Shown: positions 41,448 to 51,139, numbered from the stretch's first letter. The stretch is DNA of 64,000 bases from Chitinophagaceae bacterium UBA1931 (GCA_002337125.1 DDFJ01000001.1:620001-684000), one strand, 5' to 3'. Numbers and translations: made by a program. The notes: generated by a model not told the origin, from the sequence alone.

Positions 41448-43127
41448 ATGAGCAATCATACATCTTACGTAATCGGGGTTGATTATGGTTCAGATTCAGT
41501 TAGAACCATCATCGTTAATACAGCCAATGGTGAAGAACTTGCCTCTTCTGTATTTTATTATCCGAGGTGGAAAAAACAATTGTATTGCAATATCAGCGAA
41601 AACCAGTTCAGGCAGCATCCTTTGGATTATGTGGAAGGACTGGAAGCAACAATTAAAGAATGTGTGGCAAAGGTTGGACCTGAAGTTGCTGCAAACATCA
41701 AAGCACTTTCTGTTGATACAACCGGTTCAACTCCTGTTGCAACTGATAAGTACGGAACTCCACTTGCGTTACTCCCTGAGTTTGCAGAAAACCCCAATGC
41801 CATGTTTGTGTTGTGGAAAGATCACACAGGTGTGGGTGAAGCTGCAGAGATTAATGCACATGCTGAAAAATTCGATACAAACTACTTACAATTTGTAGGA
41901 GGTATTTATTCTTCTGAATGGTTCTGGGCAAAGCTGTTGCATGTATTACGTGCCGATGAAAAAGTAAGAAACACGATTTATTCTTTTGTTGAACATTGCG
42001 ACTGGATTCCGTTCCTGTTAACGGGTGGTAATGATGTGCATCAAATGAAACGTGGTGTATGTTCTGCTGGTCATAAAATTTTATGGGCAAAAGAGTGGGG
42101 CGGACTTCCTCCCAATGAATTCTTTGCAACACTTGATCCTGTGTTAGATGGATTTACTGATCGTTTGTTCAAGGATACATATCCTGCCGATCAGTCGGTT
42201 GGTACAATTACAAAAGAATGGGCTGCTAAATTAGGTTTGCCTGAAACAACTGTGATAGGTGTAGGTGCTTACGATGCACACATGGGTGCAGTTGGCGGAC
42301 AAATTGAACCATATCATTTAAGTAAGGTAATGGGAACATCAACCTGTGATATGATGGTTGCTCCTGTTAAAGATGTGGAAGGAAAATTAGTGAAAGGTAT
42401 TTGCGGACAGGTGCCCGGTTCAATTATTCCAGGCATGATTGGTTTAGAAGCTGGTCAGTCTGCATTTGGTGATGCATATGCATGGTACAAGCGTTTAATT
42501 ACATGGCCGCTGCAAAGTATTCTTGCAAAATCAGCAGTGGTTGATGAAGCAACAAAAGCACAGCTGATTAAAGAAACAGAAGATGCCATCATTCCAGAAT
42601 TAAGCAAACTTGCTGAGCAAATTGAAATTGATGAACATACAGAACTGGCTGTTGACTGGTTTAACGGAAGAAGAACTCCTGATGCAAACCAGTTACTCAC
42701 TGCATCAATCACCGGTTTGGATTTGGGAAGTGATGCTGTTCGTTTGTTCCGTGCAGTTGTTGAATCAACCTGCTTTGGTGCAAAGGCAATTGCAGAACGT
42801 TTTGTTGAGCAGGGTGTTCCTGTAAAAGGTTTGATTGGTTTAGGTGGTGTAGCTAAAAAATCTCCATTCATTATGCAGATGATGGCAGATGTGATGAACA
42901 TGCCGATCAAGATTCATAAATCAGAACAAACCTGTGCACTTGGTGCAGCAATGTTTGCAGCAACAGCAGGTGGTGTTTATGAAAAAGTGGAAGATGCAAT
43001 GAAAGCAATGGGACAGGGATTTGATGCAGCTTATCAACCCAACCCGGCAAAAGTTGCAGTTTACCAGAAACGTTACCAACAATACAAAAAAGTTGGTGCG
43101 TTTATGGAAGCACAAACTTTAAGTTAA
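41448..43127 (+). CDS. araB: Ribulokinase
   Basis: 559 residues, the normal length of AraB. FGGY-kinase motifs are seen: VIGVDYGSDSVRTIIV at the N-terminus, LSVDTTGSTPV, KVMGTSTCDMMVA and the C-terminal LIGLGGVAKKSPFIMQMMADVMNMPI. It phosphorylates L-ribulose with ATP to L-ribulose 5-phosphate. araD follows 37 bp later. Confidence 0.95.
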   Translation: MSNHTSYVIGVDYGSDSVRTIIVNTANGEELASSVFYYPRWKKQLYCNISENQFRQHPLDYVEGLEATIKECVAKVGPEVAANIKALSVDTTGSTPVATDKYGTPLALLPEFAENPNAMFVLWKDHTGVGEAAEINAHAEKFDTNYLQFVGGIYSSEWFWAKLLHVLRADEKVRNTIYSFVEHCDWIPFLLTGGNDVHQMKRGVCSAGHKILWAKEWGGLPPNEFFATLDPVLDGFTDRLFKDTYPADQSVGTITKEWAAKLGLPETTVIGVGAYDAHMGAVGGQIEPYHLSKVMGTSTCDMMVAPVKDVEGKLVKGICGQVPGSIIPGMIGLEAGQSAFGDAYAWYKRLITWPLQSILAKSAVVDEATKAQLIKETEDAIIPELSKLAEQIEIDEHTELAVDWFNGRRTPDANQLLTASITGLDLGSDAVRLFRAVVESTCFGAKAIAERFVEQGVPVKGLIGLGGVAKKSPFIMQMMADVMNMPIKIHKSEQTCALGAAMFAATAGGVYEKVEDAMKAMGQGFDAAYQPNPAKVAVYQKRYQQYKKVGAFMEAQTLS

Positions 43128-43164
43128 ACTTCGTTTGACGAATTAATACGATAAAATAATAGTT

Positions 43165-43863
43165 ATGAGTAAGTATAGTCATATCCAGGAAGAGGCTTAC
43201 AAAGCCAATTTGGAATTACCACAATTAGGATTGGTACTGTTTACATTCGGAAATGTAAGTGCAGTTGACAGAAGCTTAGGCGTATTTGCCATTAAACCAA
43301 GCGGTGTTCCTTACGAAGATTTATCACCCGATAAAATGGTGATTGTTGATTTTGACGGACATACTGTTGAAGGTTCTTACCGTCCTTCATCCGATACAAA
43401 AACACATGCAGTGTTGTACAAGCATTGGGAAAAGATTGGCGGCATTGTACACACACATTCAACTTATGCAACAGCATGGGCACAATCACAGCGGGATATT
43501 CCGATTTACGGAACAACACATGCTGATTATACCATTGCTGATATTCCTTGTGCTGCTCCAATGAACGATGAAATGATCAGGGGAAATTATGAACATGAAA
43601 CAGGTTTCCAGATCATCAATTGCTTCAACGACCGCAGGCTCAGTTATGAAGAAGTTGAAATGATTCTTGTAGGAAATCATGCGCCGTTTACATGGGGCAA
43701 GAATGCGCACAAAGCAGTTCATAACAGTGCCGTACTGGAATTCATTGCAAAAACAGCATTGCTTACTGAACAGATAAATTCAAGAGCACCAAAACTCAAA
43801 GAATCAATCAAACGTAAACATTGGGAACGCAAGCACGGACCTGATAGTTACTATGGTCAGTAA
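43165..43863 (+). CDS. araD: L-ribulose-5-phosphate 4-epimerase
   Basis: 232 residues of the class II aldolase fold. FGNVSAVDRSLGVFAIKPSGVPYEDL, the metal-site HTHSTYATAWAQ, GTTHADY and the late GNHAPFTWGKNAHKAVHNS motif are intact. It converts L-ribulose 5-phosphate to D-xylulose 5-phosphate, the entry point to the pentose phosphate pathway. Confidence 0.95.
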   Translation: MSKYSHIQEEAYKANLELPQLGLVLFTFGNVSAVDRSLGVFAIKPSGVPYEDLSPDKMVIVDFDGHTVEGSYRPSSDTKTHAVLYKHWEKIGGIVHTHSTYATAWAQSQRDIPIYGTTHADYTIADIPCAAPMNDEMIRGNYEHETGFQIINCFNDRRLSYEEVEMILVGNHAPFTWGKNAHKAVHNSAVLEFIAKTALLTEQINSRAPKLKESIKRKHWERKHGPDSYYGQ

Positions 43864-43884
43864 TAACGATTAAAATTTCATCGC

Positions 43885-45897
43885 ATGTCGTATAAAAAAT
43901 TGCTTTTCTTTTTTGCATTGCTGGGCAGTTTGTTTGTAACTGCACAGCAAAAAGATTATGCATATAAGCCGGTCAATTTTACCAGCGTGCATTTGTCAGA
44001 TAATTTCTGGCTGCCGAAAATCAAAGTGAATAACAACGTCACTATTCCAGCATCGTTTGCACGATGTGAAAGTACTGGTCGTGTGAAAAACTTTGAAATG
44101 GCTGCTGCACATTCAGGAAAGTTCTGTACCACATATCCTTTTGATGATACAGATATTTACAAAACCATTGAAGGTGCTTCTTTTTCATTGAGTCTTTTCC
44201 CTGATAAAAAGCTCGAAGCATATATCGATTCATTGATTGATAAAATTGCAAAGGCACAGGAGCCTGATGGTTATTTGTACACTGCAAGAACAATTGATCC
44301 GCTTCACCCGCATTCATGGGCTGGAATAAACCGTTGGGATAAAGAACGTGAACTGAGTCATGAGTTGTACAACTCCGGTCATTTATACGAAGCAGCAGCT
44401 GCACACTATTATGCAACCGGCAAAAAGAACCTGCTCAACATCGCATTAAAAAATGCAGATTTAGTTTGTTCTGTTTTTGGTTTTGATAAACGACATGTAG
44501 CTCCCGGTCATGAAGTAATTGAAATGGGTTTGGTAAAACTTTACCGCATTACCGGCAAGAAAGAATACTTAGAAACAGCAAAATATTTTATTGAAGAGCG
44601 TGGTCATTTCAACGGCTATGATACAAAGAGTAACGATCCGTGGAGAAACGGAGCTTACTGGCAGGATCATATTCCGGTTGTTGATCAGCGTGAAGCAATT
44701 GGTCATGCAGTACGTGCCGGTTACTTGTATTCAGCCGTTGCTGATGTGGCTGCGTTAACAGGCGATGAAGCATTACTGAAAGCAGTTGACAGCATCTGGA
44801 CAAATATGGTAACGAAGAAAATTTATGTACAGGGTGGTGCAGGTGCAGTTGGTTCAGGCGAACGTTATGGTGATAATTATGAATTACCCAACGCAACTGC
44901 TTATAACGAAACCTGTGCAGCCATCGCAAATGTTTACTGGAATCAACGCATGTTTCAACTGCATGGCGATTCAAAATACATTGATGTGCTGGAAAAGATT
45001 TTATACAATGGGTTGATTTCAGGTGTTGGTCTTGATGGTAAATCATTCTTCTATACCAATGCTATGGAAGTGCGGCACAATCATCTTCCCGGCGGATTGG
45101 AACAGGAGCGTTCAGGTTGGTTTGATTGTTCATGCTGTCCAACCAACATGACCAGGTTATTGCCATCAGTTCCAGGTTATGTTTATGCACAAAGAGAGAA
45201 TGATGTGTATGTAAATCTCTTCATCAACAGTACCGCATCATTAACAGTGAATGGCAAAGCAGTTGATGTGCAGCAACAAAATAATTATCCATGGGATGGT
45301 GATCTGAAATTTATTGTTTCTCCCAAAAAAGGAACACTTCCTTTTACAATGAAAGTGCGTATTCCCGGCTGGGCAATGAACCAGGCAATTCCATCTGATT
45401 TATATAGTTTTCAGTCTGCAGCAAATCAAAATATTTCCATTACTGTAAACGGAACAGCAGTTGATTACAAAATTGAAAATGGTTATGCTGTTTTAAACAG
45501 AAGCTGGAAAAAGAATGATGTGGTTGAAGTGAAGTTGCCAATGGATGTACGCAGAGTTGTGGCAAATGATAAGCTGAAAGATGATGCAGGAAAAGTTGCA
45601 TTGCAACGTGGCCCGATTATGTATTGTGCAGAATGGCCTGATAATAATGGCAGTACAGCCAACCTTGTTATTCCATCATCCGCAACATTTACAACAGAGT
45701 TTCAGCCTTCATTACTCAACGGAATTGTTGTAATAAAATCAGAAGCAAACGCTGTACTGGTTAATAATAACGAAGTAAAAACAGTGAAGCAACCTTTTGT
45801 AGCCATTCCATATTATGCATGGGCAAACAGGGGTGTTGGTGAAATGACCATCTGGTTTCCTGAAAAAATTAAAAGTGTAGATATTCTTTCAAAATAA
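43885..45897 (+). CDS. GH127 beta-L-arabinofuranosidase
   Basis: 670 residues with a signal peptide (hydrophobic 5-18, cleavage near TA-QQ). The cysteine-glycosidase site of the family is visible: Glu326 (GSGERYG) as acid/base, Glu342 and Cys344 (YNETC), and Cys417/Cys418 in DCSCCPTNM, which in characterised GH127 enzymes coordinate zinc with the nucleophile Cys. The spacings between the two Glu residues and to Cys344 match the HypBA1 pattern. It releases beta-linked L-arabinofuranose, as on hydroxyproline-rich glycoproteins or pectin side chains, complementing the alpha-specific GH51 enzymes. Confidence 0.92.
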   Translation: MSYKKLLFFFALLGSLFVTAQQKDYAYKPVNFTSVHLSDNFWLPKIKVNNNVTIPASFARCESTGRVKNFEMAAAHSGKFCTTYPFDDTDIYKTIEGASFSLSLFPDKKLEAYIDSLIDKIAKAQEPDGYLYTARTIDPLHPHSWAGINRWDKERELSHELYNSGHLYEAAAAHYYATGKKNLLNIALKNADLVCSVFGFDKRHVAPGHEVIEMGLVKLYRITGKKEYLETAKYFIEERGHFNGYDTKSNDPWRNGAYWQDHIPVVDQREAIGHAVRAGYLYSAVADVAALTGDEALLKAVDSIWTNMVTKKIYVQGGAGAVGSGERYGDNYELPNATAYNETCAAIANVYWNQRMFQLHGDSKYIDVLEKILYNGLISGVGLDGKSFFYTNAMEVRHNHLPGGLEQERSGWFDCSCCPTNMTRLLPSVPGYVYAQRENDVYVNLFINSTASLTVNGKAVDVQQQNNYPWDGDLKFIVSPKKGTLPFTMKVRIPGWAMNQAIPSDLYSFQSAANQNISITVNGTAVDYKIENGYAVLNRSWKKNDVVEVKLPMDVRRVVANDKLKDDAGKVALQRGPIMYCAEWPDNNGSTANLVIPSSATFTTEFQPSLLNGIVVIKSEANAVLVNNNEVKTVKQPFVAIPYYAWANRGVGEMTIWFPEKIKSVDILSK

Positions 45898-45937
45898 ATA
45901 TTTAGCAAACGATCAATCGATCACAAATACAATTAAA

Positions 45938-47428
45938 ATGAAACCGTTTAAAAATTTAGAAGTTTGGTTTGTTACAGGCAGCCAGGACCTGTATGGTGAA
46001 GAAACATTGAAACAGGTTGCAGCACACTCACTTGAAATTGCAACTGCTTTTCATAATTCAGAATCAATTCCCGTTAATGTCGTTTTCAAACCTACTGTAA
46101 AATCAACAGAAGAAATTTATGCTACCTGCGCTGAAGCAAATGCAACAGCAAATTGTATTGGTATTATTACCTGGATGCATACATTTTCTCCTGCTAAAAT
46201 GTGGATCAGGGGTTTAAGCATTTTGCAAAAACCTTTGTTGCACCTGCACACACAATTCAACCGTGATATTCCCTGGGCAACCATTGACATGGATTTCATG
46301 AACCTCAACCAGAGTGCACATGGCGACAGGGAGTTTGGTCATATCATGAGCCGCATGCGTTTAAAAAGAAAAGTAGTTGTTGGTCACTGGCAGGATCCAA
46401 AAGTTCTTGATCAGATCAATGTATGGGCACGTGCAGCAGCAGGTTGGAATGATTTACAAGGTGCAAGATTTGTTCGCTTTGGCGATAACATGCGTTTTGT
46501 TGCTGTAACTGATGGCGATAAAGTGGAAGCTGAAAGAGTGTTTGGTTTCAGCGTTAACACACATGGTATTGGAGATTTAGTAAAATTTGTAAATGAAGTA
46601 AGCGATGCTGATGTTGAAAAACTCATTGCTGAATACAATGAAAAATATATTCTTGTTGATAGTTTGAAACAAGGCGGCAGTCAATATCAATCATTGGTTG
46701 ATGCTGCAAGAATTGAACTTGGTATCAAATACTTCCTGCTGGATGGTAACTACAAAGGTTTCACCGATACGTTTGAAGATCTGCATGGCATGAAACAATT
46801 GCCCGGCATTGGTGCACAACGTATGATGGGACAAGGTTATGGTTTTGCAGGCGAAGGCGACTGGAAAACTTCGGCGCTTGTACGTGCAATGAAAGTAATG
46901 GGTACAGGATTAAAAGGTGGTAACAGTTTCATGGAAGATTATACTTACCATTTCGATCCCGCAAACCCGTTAGTACTTGGTTCGCACATGCTTGAAATCT
47001 GCGAAAGCATTGCTGATGGTAAACCTAAATGTGAAATTCATCCGTTAGGTATCGGTGGTAAAGCTGATCCTGTTCGTTTGGTGTTTAACTCAGCTGCAGG
47101 TCCTGCATTGAATGCATCAGTTGTTGACTTAGGCAACCGTTTCCGTTTATTGGTAAATGAAGTGGAAGCAGTAGCACCAGTTGCTGAATTACCTAAACTT
47201 CCTGTTGCAAGGGTATTGTGGAAACCATATCCAAACATGAATGATGGTTGTAAAGCATGGATACTTGCAGGTGGAGCACATCATACAGGTTATAGCCAGA
47301 ATCTGACATCAGAACACATGGAAGATTTTGCAGAAATGGCAGGTATTGAATATGTGAAAATCGGTAAGAACACTGATCTCTATCAATTCAAAAATGAATT
47401 GCGCTGGAGCGAAATTGCTTATAAATAA
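45938..47428 (+). CDS. araA: L-arabinose isomerase
   Basis: 496 residues, the usual AraA length, starting EVWFVTGSQDLYGEETLKQV. Active-site regions are intact: GFAGEGDWKTSAL, FMEDYTYHFDPANPLVLGSHMLEICESI, and the late GGAHHTGYSQ. It converts L-arabinose to L-ribulose with Mn2+. It comes after the GH127 gene rather than before araB, an order unlike the enterobacterial araBAD operon. Confidence 0.96.
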   Translation: MKPFKNLEVWFVTGSQDLYGEETLKQVAAHSLEIATAFHNSESIPVNVVFKPTVKSTEEIYATCAEANATANCIGIITWMHTFSPAKMWIRGLSILQKPLLHLHTQFNRDIPWATIDMDFMNLNQSAHGDREFGHIMSRMRLKRKVVVGHWQDPKVLDQINVWARAAAGWNDLQGARFVRFGDNMRFVAVTDGDKVEAERVFGFSVNTHGIGDLVKFVNEVSDADVEKLIAEYNEKYILVDSLKQGGSQYQSLVDAARIELGIKYFLLDGNYKGFTDTFEDLHGMKQLPGIGAQRMMGQGYGFAGEGDWKTSALVRAMKVMGTGLKGGNSFMEDYTYHFDPANPLVLGSHMLEICESIADGKPKCEIHPLGIGGKADPVRLVFNSAAGPALNASVVDLGNRFRLLVNEVEAVAPVAELPKLPVARVLWKPYPNMNDGCKAWILAGGAHHTGYSQNLTSEHMEDFAEMAGIEYVKIGKNTDLYQFKNELRWSEIAYK

Positions 47429-47464
47429 AACCAATACGAATAAACAATTTAAACTTGAAAATTT

Positions 47465-49228
47465 ATGGATTGGCATTCACACGAATTTATTTGGCTTGAC
47501 TGGGTCATTATCGTTGTCGGTATCTTAGGTGTGGCATGGGCTGTATGGCGTGCGATACAAAAAGATAAACGCAAGCAACAGGGAGCCGACAGTGAAGACT
47601 ACCTGTTTGGTAAAGGTGAACCCTGGTATATTATTGGTGCCGCAATTTTTGCAGCCAATATCGGATCAGAACACCTTGTTGGTCTTGCCGGCACCGGTGC
47701 AAAATCAGGTGTAGGTATGGCACACTGGGAAATGCAGGGCTGGATGATTCTTATTCTGGGATGGTTATTTGTACCGTTCTATCAACTGATGAATACAAAG
47801 TTGGGTAAGATTATCACCATGCCCGATTTTCTTAAAACCCGTTATACACACAGAACCGGTTCGTGGTTGTCAATCATCACACTCATTGCATATGTACTCA
47901 CCAAAGTAAGTGTTACTGCATTTACCGGTGGTATTTTTATGGAGAGTTTGCTGGGACTGCCTTTCTGGTACGGAGCAATCGGCCTGATTGTTTTAACCGG
48001 AATCTTCACTGTGTTTGGTGGTATGAAAGGTGTAATGACACTTTCAGCAATTCAAACACCCATTCTCATCATCGGTTCTTTCCTTGTACTTTTCTTAGGA
48101 TTGTCTGCACTTGGTGGTGGTAATATTGGTGATGGCTGGCATGCTATGATTGAATATTCAAAAACACTTGGTAAAGGTGCTGACGGTGTTGCTTATGGTA
48201 CAAACCATATGTTCCATTTTGAGACAGGCGATCCTTTGTATGATGAGTATCCGGGCTTCTGGGTATTCATTGGTGCAACTATCATTGGTTTCTGGTATTG
48301 GGCTACTGACCAGCATATTGTTCAGCGTGTACTCGGTCAGCAAAAAGGCGAAGCAAATGATGTGGTGATGAAACGTGCACGCAGAGGTACCATTGCTGCA
48401 GGTTATTTTAAACTGCTGCCTGTGTTTATGTTCCTGATTCCAGGTATGATTGCTGCTGCATTGGCTGCTCGTCCCGACAGTGGTTTTACATTGGAAAATC
48501 CTGATACTGCTTTTGGTGCAATGGTGAAATTTGTATTACCGGCAGGTGTGAAAGGAATTGTAACCATTGGTTTTATCTCTGCGCTTGTTGCATCACTTGC
48601 TGCATTCTTTAATTCATGCGCTACACTTTTTACAGAAGATTTTTACAAACCAATGTTCAAAGGTAAAAGCGAAGCGAAGTATGTATTGGTTGGTCGTATT
48701 GCAACAATTGTAGTAGTTGTGCTTGGTATTATCTGGATTCCGGTGATGATGAAACTCGGAAGTCTTTATTCTTACCTGCAGGGAATTCAATCACTGCTTG
48801 CTCCTGCAATGGTGGCTGTTTTTGTAATGGGTGCATTCTCTAAAAAAATCACACCAAAAGCTGGTGAATGGGGCTTAATAGTTGGTTTTATAATTGGTAT
48901 GGTACGTTTGTTAACAAATATTTTGACCACGCCTAACAATGATACCCATTTGGCTATTGTAAATACAACAACCAATTTTTGGCAATCTCTCCAATGGTTC
49001 TGGCATACCAACTGGCTCATTTTTGAAATATGGTTACTTGTATTCATTATGCTGATGATGGTGGTGGTATCCTTCTTTACACCAAAACCAACAGCACAGC
49101 AGATTGATGCAATTACGTTTACAGATGATTACAAAAAACTGATCCTGAAAAGCTGGAACAAATGGGATGTGATTGCATCTCTTGGTGTTGTTTTAGCATG
49201 CGTGTTATTCTACGTTTATTTCTGGTAA
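47465..49228 (+). CDS. Sodium:solute symporter, probable L-arabinose importer
   Basis: 587 residues with about 14 hydrophobic segments, SSS family of the SGLT type. YLFGKGEPWYIIGAAIFAANIGSEHLVGLAGTGAKSG is the TM1-2 region typical of sugar transporters of this family, and GFWYWATDQHIVQRVLGQQ the following signature. It is the last gene of the arabinose operon, so arabinose is the likely substrate. A strong terminator follows. Confidence 0.9.
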   Translation: MDWHSHEFIWLDWVIIVVGILGVAWAVWRAIQKDKRKQQGADSEDYLFGKGEPWYIIGAAIFAANIGSEHLVGLAGTGAKSGVGMAHWEMQGWMILILGWLFVPFYQLMNTKLGKIITMPDFLKTRYTHRTGSWLSIITLIAYVLTKVSVTAFTGGIFMESLLGLPFWYGAIGLIVLTGIFTVFGGMKGVMTLSAIQTPILIIGSFLVLFLGLSALGGGNIGDGWHAMIEYSKTLGKGADGVAYGTNHMFHFETGDPLYDEYPGFWVFIGATIIGFWYWATDQHIVQRVLGQQKGEANDVVMKRARRGTIAAGYFKLLPVFMFLIPGMIAAALAARPDSGFTLENPDTAFGAMVKFVLPAGVKGIVTIGFISALVASLAAFFNSCATLFTEDFYKPMFKGKSEAKYVLVGRIATIVVVVLGIIWIPVMMKLGSLYSYLQGIQSLLAPAMVAVFVMGAFSKKITPKAGEWGLIVGFIIGMVRLLTNILTTPNNDTHLAIVNTTTNFWQSLQWFWHTNWLIFEIWLLVFIMLMMVVVSFFTPKPTAQQIDAITFTDDYKKLILKSWNKWDVIASLGVVLACVLFYVYFW

Positions 49229-49264
49229 CAGAAAATTGAAAAGAAGATAAACAGTTGCAATCAT

Positions 49265-49272
49265 TATCTTTG
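49265..49272 (+). promoter_or_regulatory. Possible -7 element upstream of the HAD gene
   Basis: TATCTTTG matches TAnnTTTG. It lies just before the terminator at 49286, so a transcript from here would run through the terminator before reaching the HAD gene at 49339. Confidence 0.35.
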
Positions 49273-49285
49273 CAACCGAAAAACG

Positions 49286-49320
49286 AAGCCGGGCTGCCAT
49301 GAAGCAGCCCGGCTTTATTT
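49286..49320 (+). terminator. Terminator of the arabinose operon
   Basis: Perfect 12-bp G/C-rich stem, arms 49286-49297 and 49304-49315 (AAGCCGGGCTGC / GCAGCCCGGCTT), loop CATGAA, then TATTT. Confidence 0.9.
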
Positions 49321-49338
49321 AAACAAGTAAGAAATACG

Positions 49339-50001
49339 ATGAACGATTTACAAACAAAGAAGGCTTTTCTTTTTGACCTGAACGGAACGATGATTGATGA
49401 TATGGATTTTCATATTGTGGCATGGCATGATATACTGAACAGTCTTGGAGCAAACATCAGCATGCAGCGAATGAAAGAAGAAGCTTATGGAAAAAATGAA
49501 GAAGTGGTGGAACGTATTTTGCCGGGCCGTTTTTCATTGGAAGAAAGACAAAAGATGGGATATGAAAAGGAGAAAGTATACCAGGCTGCATTTAAACCAA
49601 GGCTTGGACTGATTCCAGGTTTGTACACTTTTTTGCAAAATGCACATCATCATAAAATACCAATGGCCATTGGTTCTGCAGCCATTAATTTCAATATTGA
49701 TTTTGTAATTGATAACCTGAAGCTGCGTTCATTGTTCGGTGCAATTGTAAGTGCTGATGATGTAACCATCAGCAAACCTCACCCGCAAACATATCTGTTA
49801 TGTGCTGAAAAGCTGAACATTGATCCTGCTGATTGTATTGTGTTTGAAGATGCACCGAAAGGAGTGGAGTCGGCAAAAAATGCAGGAATGAAAGCAGTGG
49901 TGATTACAACTTTGCATGAGCCGCACGAATTTGATCAATACGATAATGTGCTGATGTTTATTGAAGATTATACCGATCAACGATTGATTGGTTTGTTGTA
50001 G
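49339..50001 (+). CDS. HAD-superfamily hydrolase, beta-phosphoglucomutase-like, with DLNGT motif
   Basis: 220 residues. The motif I reads DLNGT at 13-17: the nucleophile Asp13 is present, but the second Asp (general acid/base in phosphatases and beta-PGM) is Asn15. Other HAD motifs are kept: AIGSAA (Ser), ISKPHPQTYLL (Lys) and VFEDAPKGVESAKNAG. The cap domain is helical (HIVAWHDILNSLGANISMQRMKEEAYG), as in the beta-PGM/sugar-phosphatase group. The Asn substitution should change or weaken turnover. It sits after the arabinose operon terminator and may or may not belong to that regulon. Confidence 0.85.
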   Translation: MNDLQTKKAFLFDLNGTMIDDMDFHIVAWHDILNSLGANISMQRMKEEAYGKNEEVVERILPGRFSLEERQKMGYEKEKVYQAAFKPRLGLIPGLYTFLQNAHHHKIPMAIGSAAINFNIDFVIDNLKLRSLFGAIVSADDVTISKPHPQTYLLCAEKLNIDPADCIVFEDAPKGVESAKNAGMKAVVITTLHEPHEFDQYDNVLMFIEDYTDQRLIGLL

Positions 50002-50037
50002 AAATTATTTTCGATGTGAGATGTTTGCAGTATGCTC

Positions 50038-50072
50038 AACGATAAACTACAAACAATAAACGATAAACTTTC
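50038..50072. repeat. Degenerate 7-bp tandem array (unit AACNNNN, 5 units)
   Basis: Five consecutive heptamers starting AAC run from 50038 to 50072; the 11-mer AACGATAAACT recurs exactly 21 bp apart (50038 and 50059). The array ends at the base before the stop codon of the minus-strand LysR gene. Confidence 0.8.
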
Positions 50073-50948
50073 TTACTTTACCTGTTTCTTTATCATCTCC
50101 GCAAAAACGGTGGCAGCTTTTTTCCTGTAAGCATCTTTCAGCCAGGTAATAGAAGCATCCCTTGTGAGTTCAATGCCGGTAATGGGTAAAGTGCATAAAT
50201 TAGTTCTGCCGCTTGCTGAAGCGATGGTTAACACCGTACACCAGTTCCCTGTTTCAACTAACTGCAGCAGCATGTTAATATCGTTCAGTTCAACATTTAC
50301 AACCGGGCTGATTTTATTTTTTGCAAACACATCTTCTAAAAAATCTCTTGTATTAAATCCTTTTGCCGGCAATGCAAGATGAATGTTCTGCAATTCTTTG
50401 ATATCAATTTTTTTCTTTGATGCAAACGGGTGCGAAGTATGAACAATCAGCGAAAGTTTTGAATCAAACAAAATCTCCGATTCAAATACATTGGTATCGG
50501 GTGGCTGCAGAAATGAAAGCACAAAATCAATCTCGGCAATTTTCAGTTTTTCCAGCAAATCTTCCGATGTGCCGAAATCAACAGCCACTTTTACCTGCGG
50601 ATATAATTTTGTAAACGCAACAATGGTTGAATTCAACAGTGCAGATAAACCATAGGTTGCACCAATCTTTAATGTTCCGGCTTTTAATCCTTTCAGATCT
50701 TCAATAATCTGTTTGCCATCATTTGCATCCTGCAACGACTGGCGGGCATAAGTAAGAAACAGGTTTCCGGCTTCTGTTAAACGAACACGCTTGCCAACCC
50801 GGTCGAACAACAGCATATCCAGCTCATCTTCCAGTTGCTTTATTTGCTGGGATAATGTACTTTGGCTGATGAATAAATCATTGGCTGCCTCAGTAAAATT
50901 GAGCAGCTCAGCAGACCGGACAAAATATTTCAGCTGACGTAATTCCAT
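50073..50948 (-). CDS. LysR family transcriptional regulator, probable regulator of the leu operon
   Basis: 291 residues, normal for LysR regulators. The N-terminal winged helix-turn-helix is clear (ELRQLKYFVRSAELLNFTEAANDLFISQSTLSQQIKQLEDELDMLLFDRVGKRVRLTEAG), followed by the two-lobed effector-binding domain (about 90-291). It is divergent from leuC with a 191-bp spacer that contains a near-perfect palindrome next to its own start. Control of branched-chain amino acid synthesis is inferred from position; the effector could be a pathway intermediate such as an isopropylmalate. Confidence 0.85.
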   Translation of the reverse strand: MELRQLKYFVRSAELLNFTEAANDLFISQSTLSQQIKQLEDELDMLLFDRVGKRVRLTEAGNLFLTYARQSLQDANDGKQIIEDLKGLKAGTLKIGATYGLSALLNSTIVAFTKLYPQVKVAVDFGTSEDLLEKLKIAEIDFVLSFLQPPDTNVFESEILFDSKLSLIVHTSHPFASKKKIDIKELQNIHLALPAKGFNTRDFLEDVFAKNKISPVVNVELNDINMLLQLVETGNWCTVLTIASASGRTNLCTLPITGIELTRDASITWLKDAYRKKAATVFAEMIKKQVK

Positions 50949-50958
50949 TTCTTGATCA

Positions 50959-50973
50959 ATCGGTAATACCGAT
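50959..50973. promoter_or_regulatory. Candidate LysR operator in the LysR-leuC spacer
   Basis: ATCGGT-AAT-ACCGAT is a palindrome with perfect 6-bp arms and contains the T-N11-A signature of LysR sites (T at 50960, A at 50972). It is 10 bp upstream of the LysR start codon, fitting autoregulation plus control of leuC. Confidence 0.7.
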
Positions 50974-51139
50974 CATTAGTATAGGAAAATAAAGTTTTTC
51001 AAATTTAGGAATATCCATGAACTTCGGGGCCGGAAAAGAAACAACGAATAAAACTTTTGCCATTTATCATTGGAGAATCAGTTACACACGAAGTATTTTT
51101 TCCATCATTTCAAACAAATAAATTAAAATAGAAAAAAAC

